Assembly (NCBI RefSeq): GCF_014647035.1
Contig: NZ_BMOK01000002.1
Coordinates: 62,001-126,000, forward strand
Reading direction: 5' to 3'
DNA length: 64,000 bases
Source of the DNA: Sporolactobacillus putidus
GTDB taxonomy: Bacteria; Bacillota; Bacilli; Bacillales; Sporolactobacillaceae
The notes under the pieces were generated by a model. The model searched no databases. It had not been told where the DNA came from and was given only the letters and a program-made list of their open reading frames with translations. This document shows, in pieces, positions 36,713-46,985 of this stretch. The position numbers and the translations under genes are program-made. Positions within the stretch are counted from its first letter, which is position 1; each line of letters begins with the position of its first letter.

Positions 36713-37054
36713 TTATCTGCTCTTAATACGCGCCTTTTTGCCGCGCAGATTGCGCAGATAATAAAGTTTCGCACGGCGAACCTTGCCGTGGCGGACAACT
36801 TCGATTTTGTCAATCTTAGGCGAATTTACAGGGAATGCTCTTTCAACACCCACACTGTAAGAGATCTTGCGGACGGTGAATGTTGCACTGATTCCGCCGC
36901 CATGGCGCTTGATCACTACGCCTTCAAAAACCTGAATACGTTCGTGCGTGCCTTCAGTAATCTTCACATGCACTTTCAGAGTATCTCCCGGTCTGAAATC
37001 CGGAATATCGGTCCGCAACTGTTCCTTTGTAATTTCATCAATAATGTTTTGCAT
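36713..37054 (-). CDS. rplS: 50S ribosomal protein L19
   Basis: 113 residues from ATG 37054 (AAGGAGG upstream), the family size; a longer frame reaching 37174 adds an unrelated tail. Contains [52 protein letters not shown] and [15 protein letters not shown]19 lies at the 30S-50S interface. A ~165 nt leader separates it from trmD; the minus strand there has TTGCAT, 18 bp, TAACAT (37150-37179) as a weak promoter candidate, in line with separate control of L19 in many Firmicutes. Confidence 0.97.
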   Translation of the reverse strand: MQNIIDEITKEQLRTDIPDFRPGDTLKVHVKITEGTHERIQVFEGVVIKRHGGGISATFTVRKISYSVGVERAFPVNSPKIDKIEVVRHGKVRRAKLYYLRNLRGKKARIKSR

Positions 37055-37218
37055 GGTTAAAATGGCCTCCTTCCGTACAAATGCTCTTGCAATCCGTAAG
37101 TAAAACTGCAGCGGAACATCGTATTCTACTCGCAATTGCCACGAAAATAATGTTACCATAACCGATCCGGTCAATGCAAGTTAAATTTCCGGAATATGGC
37201 CCGGCAGATTCACTCGGC

Positions 37219-37962
37219 CTATTCCTTATTTTTCTGCCTGAATTCCGAAAGCCATTCCGCTTCTTTCCCGGAAAGTGATCGATTCGCAAGCAGATCCGGA
37301 CGACGGAGAAAGGTCCGCCTTAGAGACTCCTTATGGCGCCATTCAGTAATTTTTTCATGGTTGCCGGACACCAGAACATCAGGCACGTTCATCCCGCGAA
37401 AATCCGCGGGACGGGTATAATGCGGATGTTCCAGCAGCCCGTCGGAAAAAGAGTCCGTTACCGCCGAAGTATCGTTTCCAAGCACTCCGGGAAGCAGGCG
37501 GACGATGCTGTCAATCATCGCCATAGCGGCGAGTTCTCCGCCCGTCATCACGAAATCGCCGATGGAATATTCGTCCGTGACCAAGTGCTGTGGAATACGC
37601 TCATCAAAACCTTCATAATGCCCGCAGATAAAGATCAGCTGCTTCTCGCGCGACAATTCTTCCGCGTCTCTTTGCCTGAACGGTTTTCCCTGGGGAGAAG
37701 TTAAAATAATGCGTGGGGAAAAATCGGCTTCCGTCCGGACGGCACCGACCGCGTCGAAGATCGGCTGCGGCATCAGGACCATTCCTGCGCCGCCCCCGAA
37801 CGGATAGTCGTCCACTTTCCTGTGCTTGTTTGTCGTGTAATCGCGAAAATCCGTGATATGGTACGAGACCGCCCCTTTTTCAGCAGCCTTCCCGAGAATG
37901 GATTCATTAAACACGCCCTGGAACATGCCGGGAAAAAGCGACAGAACATCAATTCTCATCAT
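37219..37962 (-). CDS. trmD: tRNA (guanine-N1)-methyltransferase TrmD
   Basis: SPOUT-family enzyme making m1G37. 247 residues with [44 protein letters not shown] and the knot motif [31 protein letters not shown]. Its start overlaps the rimM 3' end by 14 bp, indicating translational coupling. Confidence 0.97.
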   Translation of the reverse strand: MMRIDVLSLFPGMFQGVFNESILGKAAEKGAVSYHITDFRDYTTNKHRKVDDYPFGGGAGMVLMPQPIFDAVGAVRTEADFSPRIILTSPQGKPFRQRDAEELSREKQLIFICGHYEGFDERIPQHLVTDEYSIGDFVMTGGELAAMAMIDSIVRLLPGVLGNDTSAVTDSFSDGLLEHPHYTRPADFRGMNVPDVLVSGNHEKITEWRHKESLRRTFLRRPDLLANRSLSGKEAEWLSEFRQKNKE

Positions 37963-38473
37963 CGATCAGTCCCGGAATCAAATGAACCGTAATCCGCTTT
38001 TGTTCGGTGTCAACGGTTTTTACAACATCCTTAATGTAAGGCAGCAGCAAATCTTTTCCCTTTGTCCGGATCACCCAAACATCATTAGCACCGGGTGAAA
38101 GAATTTCTTTTACCTTGCCGAGGGGCGCTCCGGTATCCGTGACCACATCCGCACCGATAATCTGATGATAATAATAGGCGCCGCTCTCAAGTTCCGAAAG
38201 CTGGTCCTTTGATACATAAAGCGAGCATCCCTTGTATTTCTCAGCTTCATTAATTGTACTGAATTGTTCAAAAGTAAGAAAATCAAACTGCTTATGGTGT
38301 TGGTGCCCTACAACCGTGAGCGGCTGATAGGACGACGATTTGTCATCGTGAACATAAAGTACTGCGCCCTTTGCGAACCGTTTTTCAGGAAAATCCGTTA
38401 CACTGATGACCTTCACTTCACCTTTGATTCCGCGGGTATTCACAATTTTTCCTACATAGATCCAGTCTGTCAC
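37949..38473 (-). CDS. rimM: 16S rRNA processing protein RimM
   Basis: Assembly factor for the 30S head. 174 residues from GTG 38473, eight bases after GGAGG. N-terminal RimM barrel ([28 protein letters not shown]) and C-terminal PRC-barrel ([30 protein letters not shown] ... [13 protein letters not shown]). In B. subtilis ylqD lies between this gene and ylqC; here that slot holds only a terminator. Confidence 0.96.
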   Translation of the reverse strand: MTDWIYVGKIVNTRGIKGEVKVISVTDFPEKRFAKGAVLYVHDDKSSSYQPLTVVGHQHHKQFDFLTFEQFSTINEAEKYKGCSLYVSKDQLSELESGAYYYHQIIGADVVTDTGAPLGKVKEILSPGANDVWVIRTKGKDLLLPYIKDVVKTVDTEQKRITVHLIPGLIDDEN

Positions 38474-38520
38474 TGAACTTCCTCCTTATCCGATAGCTGA
38501 AAGGCATCTCTTATACAGGG

Positions 38521-38556
38521 CGAAAAAGAGAAGGGCATCTCCCCTTCTCTTTTTCG
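38521..38556 (-). terminator. Rho-independent terminator between khpA and rimM
   Basis: Perfect 15 bp inverted repeat CGAAAAAGAGAAGGG / CCCTTCTCTTTTTCG with a 6-base loop. T-rich arms make it active on the minus strand. It lies 12 nt after the khpA stop and about 48 nt before rimM, so rimM-trmD should have some separate transcription or depend on readthrough. Confidence 0.8.
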
Positions 38557-38568
38557 TTCATTTTTCAC

Positions 38569-38799
38569 TTATTCGCGAATCAGAAACTGGACGCTTTTTC
38601 CCCTTGCGCTGCCTGCGGCGGAGACAATCGTGCGCAGGGCTTCGGCTACACGGCCGTTTTTACCGATCACTCTTCCCATGTCCTTCTTGTTCACGGCAAG
38701 TACATAAGTGATATGTTCCGCATCTTCCTGCCTCTGAATCTGAATATCATCAGGATAAACAATGAGCGGGACAACCATAGCCTTGATCAGTTCATCCAT
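38569..38799 (-). CDS. khpA: KH-domain RNA-binding protein KhpA (YlqC)
   Basis: Small cytoplasmic RNA-binding protein, 76 residues, usually partnered with KhpB/Jag and linked to cell elongation and sRNA binding. The KH core shows VIGKNGRVAEALRTIVSAAG with the GxxG loop (GKNG). It lies between rpsP and rimM as in many Firmicutes. Confidence 0.94.
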   Translation of the reverse strand: MDELIKAMVVPLIVYPDDIQIQRQEDAEHITYVLAVNKKDMGRVIGKNGRVAEALRTIVSAAGSARGKSVQFLIRE

Positions 38800-38911
38800 T
38801 GCGCTTCCGCTCCTTCAAATAAGGATCTTTTGCCGGAGTGCACGTACCTTCGATTCAGAAAAAAAGTTAAAGGAACTTTTGCTAAACAGAAACGATCACA
38901 TACTTTGAAAT

Positions 38912-39184
38912 TTATTTTTGCAGTTTGCTGTTATGGAACTTTTCCATCAAGCCTTTTTTCGAGAACAAGTTGCGTACCGTATCGGACGGCTGTGCGCCCT
39001 TCTTCAGCCAATCAAGTGCTTTTTCTTCATCAACATTGAATGCCTTTGGTGTTGAAACCGGGTTGTAAGTTCCTATTTCTTCAATGAAGCGTCCATCGCG
39101 AGGTGCGCGTGAATCCGCAACAACGACTCTGTAAAAAGGACGTTTTTTTGCTCCCATACGTTTCAGACGAATTTTAACTGACAT
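38912..39184 (-). CDS. rpsP: 30S ribosomal protein S16
   Basis: 90 residues from ATG 39184 (GGAAGGTG upstream); the longer frame reaching into the end of ffh adds 22 unrelated residues. Typical start [37 protein letters not shown] in segments, and [24 protein letters not shown] near the C-terminus. Follows ffh, as is common in Bacillales. Confidence 0.97.
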   Translation of the reverse strand: MSVKIRLKRMGAKKRPFYRVVVADSRAPRDGRFIEEIGTYNPVSTPKAFNVDEEKALDWLKKGAQPSDTVRNLFSKKGLMEKFHNSKLQK

Positions 39185-39246
39185 GCCAAACACCTTCCTG
39201 TTCATAATTATTAATCTTTTGTTCATCTTCCTGAAGAGACGGATGA

Positions 39247-40593
39247 TCACATAAACGGCAAATTAAAAGGATTATTGCGTTTTTTGCCTTTTGTTTTGCC
39301 CATAAACTGCTTCATCATTTTCTTCATGTCTTTGAATTGTTTCAAGAGCCGGTTGACATCGGCGATCGATGTCCCGCTGCCGAGTGCAATGCGCTTTCTG
39401 CGACTGGAGTTGATAATGTCCGGATCATTTTTTTCCATCGGGGTCATTGACCGGATGATCGCTTCGACCTGATCGATTTTCTTCTCATCGATCTGCATAT
39501 TCTTCATACCCTTGAACTTGTTTGCGCCGGGCATCATCGCCAGTAAATCATCAAGCGGCCCCATTTTGCGGACCTGGCCGATCTGATCGAGAAAATCATC
39601 CAAAGTAAAGCTGACGGATCGGAGCTTCCGCTCCATCTCCCGTGCCTTTTCCTCATCAACCGTGGCCTGGGCCTTCTCAATCAGCGAAAGAACATCGCCC
39701 ATACCCAATATACGTGAAGCCATGCGGTCAGGGTGAAACGGCTCGATCGCATCCATCTTCTCGCCCATTCCGACGAACTTGATCGGCGTTCCCGTAACGG
39801 ATCGGATTGAGAGTGCCGCACCGCCGCGCGTGTCTCCGTCCAGCTTGGTCATAATGACACCTGTAAGATCCAGACGGTCGTTAAAACTGCTCGCCACATT
39901 GACGGCATCCTGACCGGTCATCGCATCGACGACAAGAAAAATTTCGTCCGGATGGCTGACCGCTTTAATCTGTTCCAATTCGTCCATCAGAACGTCATCA
40001 ACGTGCAGCCTGCCTGCTGTATCAATCAGGATTAAATCATTGTGTTCCGCCTTCGCCTGCTCAATACCCTGCCGGACAATTTCCACAGGGCTGACTTTAT
40101 CGCCAAGCGTAAAGACAGGGATGTTCAGCTGGCCGCCCAGCGTCTGCAGCTGCTTGATCGCCGCAGGGCGGTAAACATCGGCAGCAATCATCATCGGTTT
40201 CTTATTGTTCGCCTTGCGGATAAAATTGGCCAGCTTCGCGGCAGAGGTCGTTTTTCCGGCACCCTGAAGCCCGACAAAGAGAATGACGGTCGGGGGCTTT
40301 AAGGCAAAGTTGAGCTTCGTTTGATCTCCGCCCATCAGGTTAGCCAATTCTTCCTGAACAACCTTGATTACTTGCTGTCCGGGCGTCAGGCTTTTCAGCA
40401 CTTCCTGTCCGACTGCCCGTTCCTGGATACGGCTGACAAACGATTTAACCACTTTGAAATTGACGTCCGCTTCAAGTAGTGCCAGACGGACTTCGCGTGC
40501 CATCTGCTTCACATCGGCTTCAGAGACTTTGCCCTTGCCGCGAATTTTCTTCATGGTCTCCTGCAGTCTGCCTGCGAGGCTTTCAAATGCCAT
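39247..40593 (-). CDS. ffh: Signal recognition particle protein Ffh
   Basis: SRP54 GTPase for co-translational membrane targeting. 448 residues from ATG 40593. N domain 1-90, G domain with GLQGAGKTT at 108-116, DTAGRLHVD and [10 protein letters not shown], and a Met-rich M domain at the C-terminus ending [20 protein letters not shown]. It forms a pair with ylxM (13 nt apart), sharing the promoter at 40986-41014. Confidence 0.98.
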   Translation of the reverse strand: MAFESLAGRLQETMKKIRGKGKVSEADVKQMAREVRLALLEADVNFKVVKSFVSRIQERAVGQEVLKSLTPGQQVIKVVQEELANLMGGDQTKLNFALKPPTVILFVGLQGAGKTTSAAKLANFIRKANNKKPMMIAADVYRPAAIKQLQTLGGQLNIPVFTLGDKVSPVEIVRQGIEQAKAEHNDLILIDTAGRLHVDDVLMDELEQIKAVSHPDEIFLVVDAMTGQDAVNVASSFNDRLDLTGVIMTKLDGDTRGGAALSIRSVTGTPIKFVGMGEKMDAIEPFHPDRMASRILGMGDVLSLIEKAQATVDEEKAREMERKLRSVSFTLDDFLDQIGQVRKMGPLDDLLAMMPGANKFKGMKNMQIDEKKIDQVEAIIRSMTPMEKNDPDIINSSRRKRIALGSGTSIADVNRLLKQFKDMKKMMKQFMGKTKGKKRNNPFNLPFM

Positions 40594-40605
40594 CCTTCTC
40601 ACTTC

Positions 40606-40941
40606 CTAGTCTAAATTCTCCAGCTTGTCAAGAACCGAATTCAGCTTTTGGTGTTCTTCGACGCTCAGGCGGCCTGCCTGCTTCCTTAGTTCGGAAATGA
40701 GAGAAAGACGCGCCTGATATTTGCGCAGCAGTCCTAATTTTTTCTCGAACGCTTCAAGGGCACCTTCAGCCCGCTTCAGGTTATCGTAGACTGCCTGTCT
40801 CGTCACCTGGCATCTTTCGGCAATCTCGCCGAGTGAAAAATCGTTAAGATAGTAAAGATTCAAGTATTCCTGCTGTTTAGAGGTGAGAAGCGGCTGATAG
40901 AAATCGTATAGGGCATTGACTCGTAAGATCTTCTCAAGCAT
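40606..40941 (-). CDS. ylxM: SRP-associated DNA-binding-like protein YlxM
   Basis: About 111 residues from ATG 40941 (AAGGGG nine bases upstream). A sigma-70 region 4-like helix-turn-helix is visible: KQQEYLNLYYLNDFSLGEIAERCQVTRQAVYDNLKRAEGALEAFEKKLGLL. In streptococci YlxM stimulates SRP GTPase; no such role is shown here. A longer frame to 40986 would begin exactly at the promoter -10, which rules it out. Confidence 0.93.
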   Translation of the reverse strand: MLEKILRVNALYDFYQPLLTSKQQEYLNLYYLNDFSLGEIAERCQVTRQAVYDNLKRAEGALEAFEKKLGLLRKYQARLSLISELRKQAGRLSVEEHQKLNSVLDKLENLD

Positions 40942-40985
40942 AGCAAAATCCCCTTGGCTGTAAAGGTCTTTTACTTTACGGAACA

Positions 40986-41014
40986 ATAATACAGGAACGA
41001 CCCTGCTCTGTCAA
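40986..41014 (-). promoter_or_regulatory. Strong SigA promoter of ylxM-ffh
   Basis: Minus strand TTGACA (41009-41014), 17 bp, TATTAT (40986-40991): perfect -35 and five of six in the -10. It lies just after the ftsY stop, so ylxM-ffh-rpsP-khpA has its own start. Transcription would begin near 40979, supporting ATG 40941 as the ylxM start. Confidence 0.82.
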
Positions 41015-41031
41015 GTTATTTTCTTAACTAC

Positions 41032-42051
41032 TCATAATTGCTGTGAAGACGAATCTTCATTTTTTTCTTCATCCGGCGTCTCGAACATTTCGGAGAAGAG
41101 CCCGTACACGAAAGCGTCCGCATCAAAGACCTGCAGATCATTAATTTTTTCCCCAAGACCAACCAGTTTTACCGGGATGTCCAGTTCGTGGCGGACGGCC
41201 AGGACGATGCCGCCTTTTGCCGTACCGTCGAGCTTAGTCAGAACGATACCCGTCACATCCGAGGCCTGGCGAAACAGTTTTGCCTGGTTCAGCGCATTCT
41301 GACCGGTCGTCGCGTCCAGAACAAGCAGAACTTCCTGAGGCGCTCCCGGGCATTCCCTGTTGATGACCCGTTTGATTTTCTCCAATTCTTTCATTAGATT
41401 GACTTTATTCTGAAGACGGCCGGCCGTATCGCAAAGCAGCACATCGGCGTGCCGGGATTTCGCCGCCTTCAGGGCGTCAAAGACGACCGAGGCGGGATCT
41501 GAGCCCTCCTGATGTTTAATCACATCAATACCGGCACGATCTCCCCAGACCTGAAGCTGGTCGATGGCTCCCGCTCTGAAAGTATCAGCGGCCGCGAGCA
41601 GTACGGATTTGCCTTCATTCCTCAGCCTGTTTGCCAGTTTTCCGGCTGTTGTCGTCTTGCCCGCACCATTGACACCAACCATGAGAATGACCGTCAGTCC
41701 GTCCGGATTCAGGTTCAGTTTCGTTTCGTCTTTGCTCTTTGTCAGAAAATCGGAGAGCACTTCGACAATGACATCTTTCAGCTTATCACTGTCTTTAATA
41801 TTGCGTGTTCTCGCTTCATCTTTTAGTTTTTCAACAAGATCCATTACAGTCGTGACGCCAACGTCAGACTCAATCAGAATATCTTCCAGTTCTTCAAAAA
41901 AGTCCTCGTCTACTTTACGGTACCTTTTGACAAGGTTATTGACTTTTTCAGAGAATGACTGTCTTGTTTTCGACAGGCCGTCGCGAAATTTTTCAGTCAC
42001 CATCTCCGTACGGCCTGTTAACTTCTCTTTCACTTTGCTGAAAAAACTCAT
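41032..42051 (-). CDS. ftsY: SRP receptor FtsY
   Basis: Membrane-associated receptor GTPase for SRP. 339 residues: short acidic-poor A region, N domain (about 40-115), G domain with GVNGAGKTTT at 126-135, DTFRAGAIDQLQVW, CDTAGRLQNKVNLMKEL and TKLDGTAKGG. The C-terminus ends in an acidic tail. It follows smc by 52 bp, as in B. subtilis. Confidence 0.97.
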   Translation of the reverse strand: MSFFSKVKEKLTGRTEMVTEKFRDGLSKTRQSFSEKVNNLVKRYRKVDEDFFEELEDILIESDVGVTTVMDLVEKLKDEARTRNIKDSDKLKDVIVEVLSDFLTKSKDETKLNLNPDGLTVILMVGVNGAGKTTTAGKLANRLRNEGKSVLLAAADTFRAGAIDQLQVWGDRAGIDVIKHQEGSDPASVVFDALKAAKSRHADVLLCDTAGRLQNKVNLMKELEKIKRVINRECPGAPQEVLLVLDATTGQNALNQAKLFRQASDVTGIVLTKLDGTAKGGIVLAVRHELDIPVKLVGLGEKINDLQVFDADAFVYGLFSEMFETPDEEKNEDSSSQQL

Positions 42052-42102
42052 TTCTTTCCCTCCCTCATTTTCTTTTCCTATATAAAAACGGTTTGCAAAA
42101 GA

Positions 42103-45100
42103 TCAACGGTTTGCCGAGATCAGTTCTTGCGTTTCTTCGAGGCGGACGGACACCAGCCTGGACACCCCGGATTCCTGCATGGTTACGCCGTAGAGCACGT
42201 CCGCATGCTCCATCGTCCCATGGCGGTGGGTTACGACGATAAACTGCGTCTCCGCACTGAATTTCTTTAAAAAACCGGCATAGCGGTCAACATTGGCGTC
42301 ATCAAGCGCCGCCTCCACTTCATCGAGCACGCAAAAGGGCACCGGACGTACTTTGAGAATGGCAAACAAAAGAGCAATTGCCGTCAGAGCACGCTCTCCC
42401 CCTGAAAGCAAAGACAGGCGCTGAAGTTTCTTCCCGGGCGGTTCTGCCAGAATCTCAATACCGCTGCTTAGCAGATCATCCGGGTCAATTAGTTTCAGAT
42501 CGGCACGTCCTCCGCCGAAGAGCTCCTGAAAGACAATCTGAAACTGCTCGCGAATCATTTTAAACGTTTTTGAAAAACGCTGTCCCACTTCACGGTCCAT
42601 TTCCGTCATGACATTTTCAAGCGTTGTTCTGGCTTTCAGCAGATCATCCCTCTGCGCAGTGAGAAAACGTTCGCGTTCCGAAACCTCGTCATACTCGTCA
42701 ATGGCTCCCAGATTCACAGTTCCCAGCTCTTCTATAGCCAGCTTAATCAGTTTCACTCTTTTTCGGGCTTCGGCTACATCGATTTTCAGTGGATATTTTT
42801 CTCTGGCCGCTTCAATGGTCAGTTCGTAGTCTTCGCTTAGTGTATCGAGCAAATGATCCAGCTGGACGTCCAGACGGCTAAGCACCATGTTCTCTTCCTG
42901 AAACGAATCGGACAGGTGATCCAGTTCACGGCGTTTTTCTTTAAGAAACTGCTCTTCCTCCGATAATGTTTCCTGTTCACTGCGGCGAAGATCTTTTTTT
43001 TCTGCCAGAAGGACGCCGAGTCTCTCCTTTTCCAGTTTCGCCGCCTGAACTTGCTGCTCAAGCGTCTTCTGACTTTCAGACTGATCCTTCAATTCGGAAT
43101 GAATGCCATTGACCGATGACCGGAGTGCTTCAACAGAGGCATTCATGTCATCGACGCGGGCCGCGGACTGTTCTGCTTTTTCCTTCTGATGAGCGACGAT
43201 TTGTCCCTGTTCGGCAGTCTCCACTTTAAGCGCAGTAATCTCCGACTGCAGGGCCGCCTTGGTGGAGTCACGGTTCTTCCTGTTCTCAGACAGCAGGTCA
43301 ATCTGTGCGGTCAGATCCTCTCCTTTTTTCGTGTTCACAATAAGATCGTGATCGATTTCCTGCAGGCGCTTTGCTATCGTCTCCTGTTCGGAAGCAAAGT
43401 CCCCGTTTTCCCTTGCGAGCAGCTGATATTTTTCGAAGCTGTTTTTTTCTTCTGCTTCCGCTTCACGAACCAGCTCTTCAAGCTTCCGGTAGGCTTCAGC
43501 CGCCCGCCTTACGTTCTCCCGCAATTTTCCTGCCTGCACTTCATCGGCAGCTATCCGGTTCTTCAGACCCGCGAAATCGTGCTTCAGTTGTTCGCTTTTC
43601 GCGCGCATCTCCCCGATTTGCCCCGTAAGCTGGTCAATTTCCGCTGCCCGTCCGATCAGACCGGCCCTGTTCTGCCTCAAACTGCCGCCGGTCATCGCAC
43701 CGCCCGGAGCAACAATGTCTCCCTCAAGCGTCACGATTCTGTATCGGTAGCCAAGGATTTTTGACAGGGCATTGGCGCCCGCTAAATTACGGGCAACCAC
43801 AACCGCACCGAGCAGATGTCCGATCACCTCACGGTAAGCCGGGTCGCAGCTGACAAGTTCCTCTGCCGTTCCGACAAAATCGGGATGCTCAGAAATACGT
43901 TTTCTGTCGCCATACGGCAGAGACCGCGCTTTCATGACGGAAACAGGTAAAAAAGTGGCACGTCCCGCCTGATGACTGCGCAGAAAGTGGATCGCATTCC
44001 TCCCGGATGCTTCATCAGAGACAATCACATGCTGGGATGACGCCCCGAGCGCCGTTTCGACCGCTGTTCCATAAGTTTTCTCCACACGAATAAGCTCGGC
44101 TACCGCTCCGTGAATGCCGGAGATCTCATGCCTTTTTTTCAGAATAGCTTTGACACCCTGATTAAAGCCGGCGTATTCCTCCTTTAATGCCTCAAGCATT
44201 TCTTTTCGTGAGACGGCCTGCTCGATAAAACGCGCGATTTTATCAAGTGCTTCTTTCTGTTTACTGTAGCGCGCATGCTCTTTTTCAAGCTGTGATTCGC
44301 ATTCGGCCAACGATTTTTGCAGACTTGTCCCTTCATCCGCCTGCCGTTTCATTTCAGAAACAAGTTTATCTTTCCTCTTTCGTGCCTCTCCGGCGATTTT
44401 CCTGACGTCTTCGGAATTCGCCTCTACCCGGTTCTTCTTTTGCAGCAGAGATTTCTGCTGATCGCTCAGATAACGCTGTTCATTGCGCATGGACGCCTGT
44501 TGATTGAGCACTTCAATGTAATCGGCCTTCAGCCTTTCAATCGTTTCATCCAGATTCTGCTCGAAACCGCTGAACGCGGTCAGTTTTTCTTTTAATCTTT
44601 TCCGGAGCTCTTCAAGTTTTAAATGTTCCGCCTGATAAGCCGACTCGCTGTTTCTCAGAGCACGGCGCTCATCCTCAAGCTGCTCCTCAAGCTTTCCGAT
44701 CCGTTCTTTCAGCTCCAGGGCGCTGCTTTTTGCATGTTTCCGCCGCTCAGCCGCCACTTCTTTTTGGCCAAGCATTTTCTCAAGAATTTCACCGGACTCG
44801 GCCCATCTCGATTGCAAAAGATCAATGTCGCGGTCCAGCACGTCAAGAGCCTCGCGATTTGAACGAAAAAGTTTCTCCTTTTCTTCAATATTCAGGGCGA
44901 TCTCTTTTTTTCTTTGATTCAGGTTCTCCGCGCGGCTTTTTGATGCTGACCACCGGGCATGTACATCCCCGATATCGTAGACAAGGAGGGCAACATCGAC
45001 TTTTTCCAGTTCCTCTTTTTTGGCCAGATACTCCCTGGCGGTCGAAGCCTGTTGTTCAAGCGGTCCCAACCGGCTGCTTAGTTCATGCAGAATATCCTCG

Positions 45101-45672
45101 ACACGGTTTAAATTAACCGCGGATTCTTCAAGCTGTTTTTCCGCCGTTTGCTTTCGCAGCTTGTATTTCAGCACGCCTGATGCCTCTTCAAAAATTTTAC
45201 GTTTGTCTTCAGCTTTACTATTCAAGATCTCATCTATTTTCCCCTGGCCGATTACGGAATAGGCTTCTTTCCCAAGACCGGAGTCCATAAAAAGGTCGAC
45301 AATATCTTTAAGTCTGCAGCTCTGACGATTCAGCAGAAATTCGCTGTCCCCGGAACGGAATACCCTTCTGGTCACGCTGATCTCGCTGTAATCAAACGGC
45401 AGATAGTGGTCCGCATTGTCGAGCGTCAGCGCAACCTCCGCCATATTAACTGCCTTTTTGGCGTCGCTTCCTGAAAAAATAATATCTTCCATCTTCGAAC
45501 CGCGCAGCGATTTTGCGGACTGTTCTCCGAGAACCCAGCGGATCGCCTCCGTAATGTTGCTTTTGCCGCTTCCATTCGGTCCGACTACCGCGGTCACACC
45601 GGGAACGAACTCAACAGATGTTTTATTGGCGAACGACTTGAAGCCGGAAACATCCAGTCTCTTGAGATACAT
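42103..45672 (-). CDS. smc: Chromosome condensation/segregation protein SMC
   Basis: Full-length SMC, 1189 residues, loading with ScpAB to organise and separate sister chromosomes. Walker A GPNGSGKSN at 31-39, R-loop-like SLRGSKMEDIIFSG, long coiled coils (about 170-500 and 660-1000), hinge at about 505-660 (GAVAELIRVEKTYGTAVETALGAS; GRATFLPVSVM; GGAMTGGSLRQN), signature LLSGGERALTAIALLFAI and Walker B CVLDEVEAALDDANVDRY near the C-terminus. The SD is GGAGGGA. No truncation. Confidence 0.98.
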   Translation of the reverse strand: MYLKRLDVSGFKSFANKTSVEFVPGVTAVVGPNGSGKSNITEAIRWVLGEQSAKSLRGSKMEDIIFSGSDAKKAVNMAEVALTLDNADHYLPFDYSEISVTRRVFRSGDSEFLLNRQSCRLKDIVDLFMDSGLGKEAYSVIGQGKIDEILNSKAEDKRKIFEEASGVLKYKLRKQTAEKQLEESAVNLNRVEDILHELSSRLGPLEQQASTAREYLAKKEELEKVDVALLVYDIGDVHARWSASKSRAENLNQRKKEIALNIEEKEKLFRSNREALDVLDRDIDLLQSRWAESGEILEKMLGQKEVAAERRKHAKSSALELKERIGKLEEQLEDERRALRNSESAYQAEHLKLEELRKRLKEKLTAFSGFEQNLDETIERLKADYIEVLNQQASMRNEQRYLSDQQKSLLQKKNRVEANSEDVRKIAGEARKRKDKLVSEMKRQADEGTSLQKSLAECESQLEKEHARYSKQKEALDKIARFIEQAVSRKEMLEALKEEYAGFNQGVKAILKKRHEISGIHGAVAELIRVEKTYGTAVETALGASSQHVIVSDEASGRNAIHFLRSHQAGRATFLPVSVMKARSLPYGDRKRISEHPDFVGTAEELVSCDPAYREVIGHLLGAVVVARNLAGANALSKILGYRYRIVTLEGDIVAPGGAMTGGSLRQNRAGLIGRAAEIDQLTGQIGEMRAKSEQLKHDFAGLKNRIAADEVQAGKLRENVRRAAEAYRKLEELVREAEAEEKNSFEKYQLLARENGDFASEQETIAKRLQEIDHDLIVNTKKGEDLTAQIDLLSENRKNRDSTKAALQSEITALKVETAEQGQIVAHQKEKAEQSAARVDDMNASVEALRSSVNGIHSELKDQSESQKTLEQQVQAAKLEKERLGVLLAEKKDLRRSEQETLSEEEQFLKEKRRELDHLSDSFQEENMVLSRLDVQLDHLLDTLSEDYELTIEAAREKYPLKIDVAEARKRVKLIKLAIEELGTVNLGAIDEYDEVSERERFLTAQRDDLLKARTTLENVMTEMDREVGQRFSKTFKMIREQFQIVFQELFGGGRADLKLIDPDDLLSSGIEILAEPPGKKLQRLSLLSGGERALTAIALLFAILKVRPVPFCVLDEVEAALDDANVDRYAGFLKKFSAETQFIVVTHRHGTMEHADVLYGVTMQESGVSRLVSVRLEETQELISANR

Positions 45673-45735
45673 CCCGATCCCTCCGTTTCTTTTAACTCCA
45701 TCATTTTAGCACATCGCCTGCCCGTCCGGGCGCGG

Positions 45736-45777
45736 GTAACAAAAACAGCCGAGAGTTCCCGGCTGTTTTTGTTACCC
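45736..45777 (-). terminator. Terminator hairpin overlapping the rnc stop codon
   Basis: Perfect 17 bp inverted repeat GGTAACAAAAACAGCCG / CGGCTGTTTTTGTTACC with an 8-base loop. On the minus strand the GC core CAGCCG/CGGCTG is followed by TTTTTG. The rnc stop codon (45774-45772) lies inside the 5' arm. It separates rnc from smc. Confidence 0.8.
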
Positions 45778-46500
45778 GTCGATGCTTTTAAGTGCCTCGC
45801 GCGCCGCACTCTGCTCCGAGTCCTTTTTTGAATGTCCTCTGCCGCTGCCGATCACTTCACCGTTCAGAAGGACTTTTGACAAAAATTCGCGCTGATGTGT
45901 GGGTCCCTTTTCCATAACCACATCGTAATCGAGTTCTCCAAGATTTTTTCGCTGAATTGTCTCCTGAAGCTGGCTTTTAAAATCCATCACATGGGAAAAA
46001 GTACCATCGCTGATTCTCGGATAAACAACCAATTTCAAAAACCGATTGACCGTATTCAGGCCCTGATCAAGATACAGTGCGCCGATAAACGCTTCGAAAA
46101 CATCCGCAAGCAGAGCCGGCCGTTTTCGTCCCCCTGTAGCTTCCTCACCGCGGCCAAGAAAAATTTTGTCCTCAAAAGAGAGGGAGGATGCAAACTGTAC
46201 AAGCCCCGTTTCGCAAACAATCGCGGCACGAAGTTTGGTCATATCGCCCTCCGAGAGATCCGGGAAGTGTTTGAACAGATACTGTGAAATCATCAGTTCA
46301 AGCACGGCGTCACCCAAAAACTCAAGACGCTCGTAGTCCTCCTTCAGTTCGCGGCGATGCTCATTCACATAAGATGAATGTGTAAAAGCCTGTTTCAGCA
46401 AAGTTTCATTCTTGAAAGTAATCGAAAATTCCTCTAAAAACTGATGGAGCCTGTCATTGGTTTCTTTTTCGTATTCCTTTACCTTTTTTGAACCGGACAT
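45772..46500 (-). CDS. rnc: Ribonuclease III
   Basis: Double-strand RNA endonuclease in rRNA maturation and RNA turnover. 242 residues; catalytic signature [13 protein letters not shown] with the second acidic cluster in [16 protein letters not shown], and a C-terminal dsRNA-binding domain ([20 protein letters not shown] ... [20 protein letters not shown]). It lies between acpP and smc as in B. subtilis. Confidence 0.97.
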   Translation of the reverse strand: MSGSKKVKEYEKETNDRLHQFLEEFSITFKNETLLKQAFTHSSYVNEHRRELKEDYERLEFLGDAVLELMISQYLFKHFPDLSEGDMTKLRAAIVCETGLVQFASSLSFEDKIFLGRGEEATGGRKRPALLADVFEAFIGALYLDQGLNTVNRFLKLVVYPRISDGTFSHVMDFKSQLQETIQRKNLGELDYDVVMEKGPTHQREFLSKVLLNGEVIGSGRGHSKKDSEQSAAREALKSIDG

Positions 46501-46565
46501 CAGCCGTCACCTCCAAACGCCCCAGAACCTGATCATTCAGTCATCAGCCACATAAGTGATGAAAG

Positions 46566-46608
46566 AAAAAAGTCCCGTATTCATAAGGTTTTTATAAAAA
46601 CGGGACTT
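46566..46608 (-). terminator. Terminator after acpP
   Basis: AAGTCCCGT (46570-46578) and ACGGGACTT (46600-46608) form a 9 bp stem extended by A/T pairs. On the minus strand it is followed by TTTTTTCTTTC. It lies 13 nt after the acpP stop and ends the fapR-fabD-fabG-acpP unit. Confidence 0.8.
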
Positions 46609-46621
46609 CGTTGTTATCATG

Positions 46622-46864
46622 TCAAGATTTGTGGCTCTGTATGTAAGTAATGACATCGCCAACTGTTTGAATTTTTTCCGCGTCTTCATCGGAAATTTCC
46701 AAATTGAATTCATCTTCAAGTTCCATGACAAGTTCCACAATATCCAGAGAATCGGCATCGAGATCTTCTTTGAAAGAAGCTTCAGGCTTTACATCCGCTT
46801 CATCCACGCCAAGCCTGTCGACAACGATTTTTTTCACACGTTCCAGCACATCATCTTCTGCCAT
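46622..46864 (-). CDS. acpP: Acyl carrier protein
   Basis: 80-residue carrier for acyl chains in fatty-acid synthesis. Phosphopantetheine site S39 in [18 protein letters not shown]; acidic four-helix profile throughout. ATG 46864 has a strong GGGGAGGTGAAGAC site; the longer frame to 46966 is spurious. It follows fabG after 121 bp and precedes rnc. Confidence 0.97.
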   Translation of the reverse strand: MAEDDVLERVKKIVVDRLGVDEADVKPEASFKEDLDADSLDIVELVMELEDEFNLEISDEDAEKIQTVGDVITYIQSHKS

Positions 46865-46985
46865 GTCTTCACCTCCCCTCAAGGGCACATATTTAAAAAT
46901 AACAGGAAAATAACGTTGAGTCAAAACAATCTTTTGCCACCTGCATAAAAGTCGCCTTGCTCTCAAAAAGCATACCTAAACCATT

